A DNA stretch of 64,000 nucleotides from DMER64 sp041652255 (GTDB lineage: Bacteria > Bacteroidota > Bacteroidia > Bacteroidales > UBA932): positions 1 to 64,000 of the forward strand of contig JBAZHT010000001.1 in assembly GCA_041652255.1 (NCBI GenBank), written 5' to 3'. Numbering within the stretch: the stretch's first letter is position 1; every line of letters begins with the position of its first letter. Of this stretch, positions 61,234 to 64,000 are shown in pieces. Under the pieces are notes generated by a model. The model worked only from the letters and a program-made list of their open reading frames with translations. It was not told where the DNA came from and did not search any database. A program made the position numbers and the translations under genes.

Positions 61234-63258
61234 TTGCTGTTCCAGCAGTTCCAACATTCTTACCGCACATACTGAGACCGGGGTTCCGGGACCGAAAACG
61301 GCCACTGCTCCCGAATCATACAACTCCCGGTAATCCTGAGCCGGGATAACGCCGCCTACTATTACCAGAATGTCTTCGCGTCCCAGTTCTTTCAGTGCAT
61401 GAACCACTTGGGGAACCAACGTTTTATGTCCTGCTGCCAATGAAGACACGCCCAGGATGTGGACGTCGTTTTCCACGGCCTGTCGGGCTGCTTCTTCCGG
61501 AGTCTGGAACAAAGGCCCCATGTCTACGTCAAAACCGATGTCGGCGTAACCGGTAGCCACTACTTTGGCCCCGCGGTCGTGTCCGTCCTGTCCCAGTTTG
61601 GCTATCATGATGCGCGGTTGGCGACCTTCACGTTCAGCAAAACGAGTTGCCATTTCCCTGGCTTTTGTAAATTGGGCATCGTCTTTTACTTCAGATAAAT
61701 AAACTCCCTTGTTCATACGTATTACTGCTTTATATCGTCCTGTCACTTTTTCGCAGGCGTCGGATATTTCGCCTAAAGTGGCCCTGTTACGGGCTGCCTC
61801 AACAGCCAGTTCCAACAAATTCCCTGACTTATTACGGGCAGCACGGGTGAGTGCTTCCAGGGAAGCATCCACTTTTGAGGAATCCCTGTTTTTTCGCAAT
61901 GTTTCCAGCCGGGCTATCTGTGAAAGACGCACTTTGGTATTGTCCACATCCAGTATTTCAATGGGGTCTTCTTTCTCCAGCCGGTATTTGTTAACACCCA
62001 CCAAAACATCCATACCGGAATCAATACGAGCCTGTGTACGGGCTGCCGCCTCTTCTATCCTCAGTTTTGGAATACCTGTTTCTATGGCTTTGGCCATACC
62101 GCCCAGTTCTTCGATCTCCTGTATGAGTTCCCATGCATCGTGAGCGATCTTGTGGGTCAAAGATTCCACGTAATACGATCCTGCCCAGGGATCTATGCTG
62201 CGGCATATTTCCGTCTCGTCCTGCAGGTACAACTGGGTATTCCGGGCGATCCTTGCCGAGAAGTCCGTGGGAAGGGCGATGGCCTCGTCCAATGCGTTGG
62301 TATGCAGACTCTGCGTGTGTCCCAGAGCTGCAGCCATAGCTTCGATGCAGGTCCTGGAGACGTTGTTGAACGGATCCTGCTCGGTCAGGGACCACCCCGA
62401 GGTCTGGCAATGCGTTCTCAAAGACAATGATTTGGGATTTTTTGGATTGAACCCTTTGACGATCTTGGCCCAGAGCATCCGGGCAGCGCGCATTTTGGCA
62501 ATTTCCTTAAAGTGGTCCATTCCAATGGCCCAAAAGAAAGATATCCTGGGTGCAAATGCGTCAATATCCATACCTGCTTTCACTCCTGTACGCAGGTATT
62601 CCAACCCGTCGGCAAGCGTGTAGGCCATTTCAATTTCACTGGTAGCCCCCGCTTCCTGCATATGGTACCCCGATATGGAAATGGAATTGAAACGGGGCAT
62701 GTTGTGTGAAGTATACGCAAAAATATCGCCTATGATACGCATGGAAAAATCGGGCGGATATATATACGTGTTACGGACCATAAATTCTTTGAGAATATCA
62801 TTCTGTATGGTACCCGTTAACTCGGTAAGACCGGCGCCCTGTTCCTGCCCGGCAACAATATAAAAAGCCAGTATGGGCAACACCGCTCCGTTCATGGTCA
62901 TGGACACGGACATTTTGTTCAGGGGGATCTGGTCAAACAGCACCTTCATGTCCTCAACGGAACAGATACTTACACCTGCCTTACCCACATCTCCCACTAC
63001 ACGGGGATGATCGGCATCATACCCGCGGTGTGTGGCCAGGTCAAAAGCCACGGAAAGCCCTTTTTGTCCGGCAGCCAGGTTTCTGCGATAGAATGCATTT
63101 GATTCTTCAGCCGTGGAAAAGCCGGCATATTGCCTTATTGTCCAGGGTTTTTGCACATACATGGTACTGTAAGGTCCCCTGAGATATGGAGGGATCCCTG
63201 CAGCATATTGCAGGTGTTCCATGTTTTCAAGATCTGCGGCTGTATAATATTTTTTCAT
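61222..63258 (-). CDS. mutB: Methylmalonyl-CoA mutase large subunit
   Basis: A 678-residue B12 enzyme interconverting succinyl-CoA and methylmalonyl-CoA, the propionate route of many Bacteroidales. It has the substrate barrel (GPYSTMYVQKPWTIRQYAGF, HCQTSGWSLTEQDPFNNV, IDPWAGSYYVE) and a C-terminal cobalamin domain KLGQDGHDRGAKVVATG with the lower-ligand His. It overlaps mutA by 4 bases (ATGA). Confidence 0.96.
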   Translation of the reverse strand: MKKYYTAADLENMEHLQYAAGIPPYLRGPYSTMYVQKPWTIRQYAGFSTAEESNAFYRRNLAAGQKGLSVAFDLATHRGYDADHPRVVGDVGKAGVSICSVEDMKVLFDQIPLNKMSVSMTMNGAVLPILAFYIVAGQEQGAGLTELTGTIQNDILKEFMVRNTYIYPPDFSMRIIGDIFAYTSHNMPRFNSISISGYHMQEAGATSEIEMAYTLADGLEYLRTGVKAGMDIDAFAPRISFFWAIGMDHFKEIAKMRAARMLWAKIVKGFNPKNPKSLSLRTHCQTSGWSLTEQDPFNNVSRTCIEAMAAALGHTQSLHTNALDEAIALPTDFSARIARNTQLYLQDETEICRSIDPWAGSYYVESLTHKIAHDAWELIQEIEELGGMAKAIETGIPKLRIEEAAARTQARIDSGMDVLVGVNKYRLEKEDPIEILDVDNTKVRLSQIARLETLRKNRDSSKVDASLEALTRAARNKSGNLLELAVEAARNRATLGEISDACEKVTGRYKAVIRMNKGVYLSEVKDDAQFTKAREMATRFAEREGRQPRIMIAKLGQDGHDRGAKVVATGYADIGFDVDMGPLFQTPEEAARQAVENDVHILGVSSLAAGHKTLVPQVVHALKELGREDILVIVGGVIPAQDYRELYDSGAVAVFGPGTPVSVCAVRMLELLEQQSEQ

Positions 63259-64000
63259 AATTCCATCTCTTTATGGTATTGAAGAAGTGTTTCAAGCACA
63301 TTGCTTCTCAAACTGATGAAATGTGTGACCCCTTCTTTGATGAGTTCTTCTTTACAGGCCGGGTCTCCGGCAACGGTCAGTATGATGTTGTCTCCCAGAG
63401 TACGGGCTATGAGCGGCACCGCCCCGCAGTATTCTTCATCGGACGAGCAGGCCACCACAATACGGGCACCGGAGCGGACAGCTGCCTGTATGCCTTCCTC
63501 CAGCGAGGCAAAATGGTTGTTATCAATGATCCTGTAACCGGCAACACCAAAGAAATTGGCAGAAAACTGTGCCCTTGCCCGGCACATGGCCAGGTTACCA
63601 AACGTGAGCAGGAAAACTTGAGGGGTTTTAAAGGCTTTGTCAGTTTGTAACCGTAGTTTTTCAAATGGGGCTGCTGCGCGCATCCATTGTTCTGCTGTTG
63701 CTTCTGACAGTTCTTTAGGAGCTTTAACACCGGAATCCGAATACTGGTTAATTCCTACCAGGATCTCTTTGCGGGAAGCCAGGCTTTTCAGGGAACGTTC
63801 CCGGGCATCGCGTATCGTTTCAGACACCCATTCCCTGCCGGTTTTAGAAGAAAAACCTCCTTTTTCCATCAGTTGGTGATAGATTTTTTCCGATTCTGCC
63901 AGAATAGATTTTGTCAGGTTTTCAACATAATACGATCCGGCAGCGGGATCTGTAACCCGCTCAAAATGTGCCTCTTCTTTTAAAATGATCTGTATATTCC
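63255..64000 (-). CDS. mutA: Methylmalonyl-CoA mutase small subunit (5' end outside the window)
   Basis: The frame runs from the stop at 63255 to the window edge without a stop, so the start is missing. The visible part reads ILKEEAHFERVTDPAAGSYY near the edge, matching the end of the mutase barrel, then a degenerate cobalamin-type domain (ARIVVACSSDEEYCGAVPL) lacking DxHxxG, as expected for the non-catalytic subunit. An internal ATG at 63869 is not the real start. It is coupled to mutB. Confidence 0.93.
   Translation of the reverse strand, partial: NIQIILKEEAHFERVTDPAAGSYYVENLTKSILAESEKIYHQLMEKGGFSSKTGREWVSETIRDARERSLKSLASRKEILVGINQYSDSGVKAPKELSEATAEQWMRAAAPFEKLRLQTDKAFKTPQVFLLTFGNLAMCRARAQFSANFFGVAGYRIIDNNHFASLEEGIQAAVRSGARIVVACSSDEEYCGAVPLIARTLGDNIILTVAGDPACKEELIKEGVTHFISLRSNVLETLLQYHKEMEL

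Overview
The window reads as a piece of a Bacteroidales chromosome. Evidence: Bacteroidetes-type promoters (TTTG about 19-20 nt before TAnnTTTG), families typical of the phylum (DUF4783, DUF5683, DcaP-like porin, HhH/beta-barrel protein, DUF4369-type thioredoxin lipoprotein, GT3/GT35 glycogen fusion), almost no Shine-Dalgarno sequences, and methylmalonyl-CoA mutase genes. Genus cannot be fixed from the sequence.

Layout. 1-6700 is an accessory edge: small DUF302 and DUF3795 genes, a lipoprotein phosphoesterase, a decayed lipoprotein gene, a three-gene membrane/permuted-papain operon, a broken IS4-type transposase and an acyltransferase-methyltransferase pair. 6700-8000 is a non-coding, repeat-dense island around tRNA-Ser(CGA): three unrelated tandem arrays (51, 38 and 14 bp units) plus a 135-bp quasi-palindrome. 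8000-12543 (minus) holds lspA, a DksA-like gene and ileS. 12602-20267 (plus) runs cvpA, then a secretion locus, then tsaB. 20251-36810 (minus) is a long run: xseAB, DcaP porin, glycogen branching, debranching, GT4, GH57, fused synthase/phosphorylase, ribF, a small membrane protein, then greA, HIT and a TlpA-like lipoprotein. 36857-64000 is mostly housekeeping: engB, prs, nadE, der, rlmH, an NtrY-like kinase convergent with an NtrC-like regulator, cmk, ispH, a gutted PriA, MltD, DUF5683, parAB, dagK, purE, hpt, adk, obg, PAP2, lplA and mutBA (mutA runs off the window).

The most interesting unit is 13190-19546. A C39-peptidase ABC exporter with an intact C14/H98/D120 triad is followed by two tiny overlapping genes, each encoding a peptide with a double-glycine leader (F-15, L-12, V-4, G-2, G-1) and a short core carrying one GxxxG motif. 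These overlap a CPBP intramembrane protease gene of the type used for bacteriocin immunity, then come a TolC-like channel and a periplasmic adaptor. Together they can form a complete route from cytoplasm to outside. I infer a two-peptide bacteriocin or signalling system that resembles no named family I can recall.

Other points: at least six genes have a -7 box ending only 4-5 nt before the start codon, suggesting leaderless transcripts; a PriA homologue has lost its Walker A, zinc cluster and second helicase lobe; an NtrC-like regulator lacks its DNA-binding domain and has GSFTSA instead of GAFTGA; and greA is preceded by a strong hairpin that would start at the transcript's first base.
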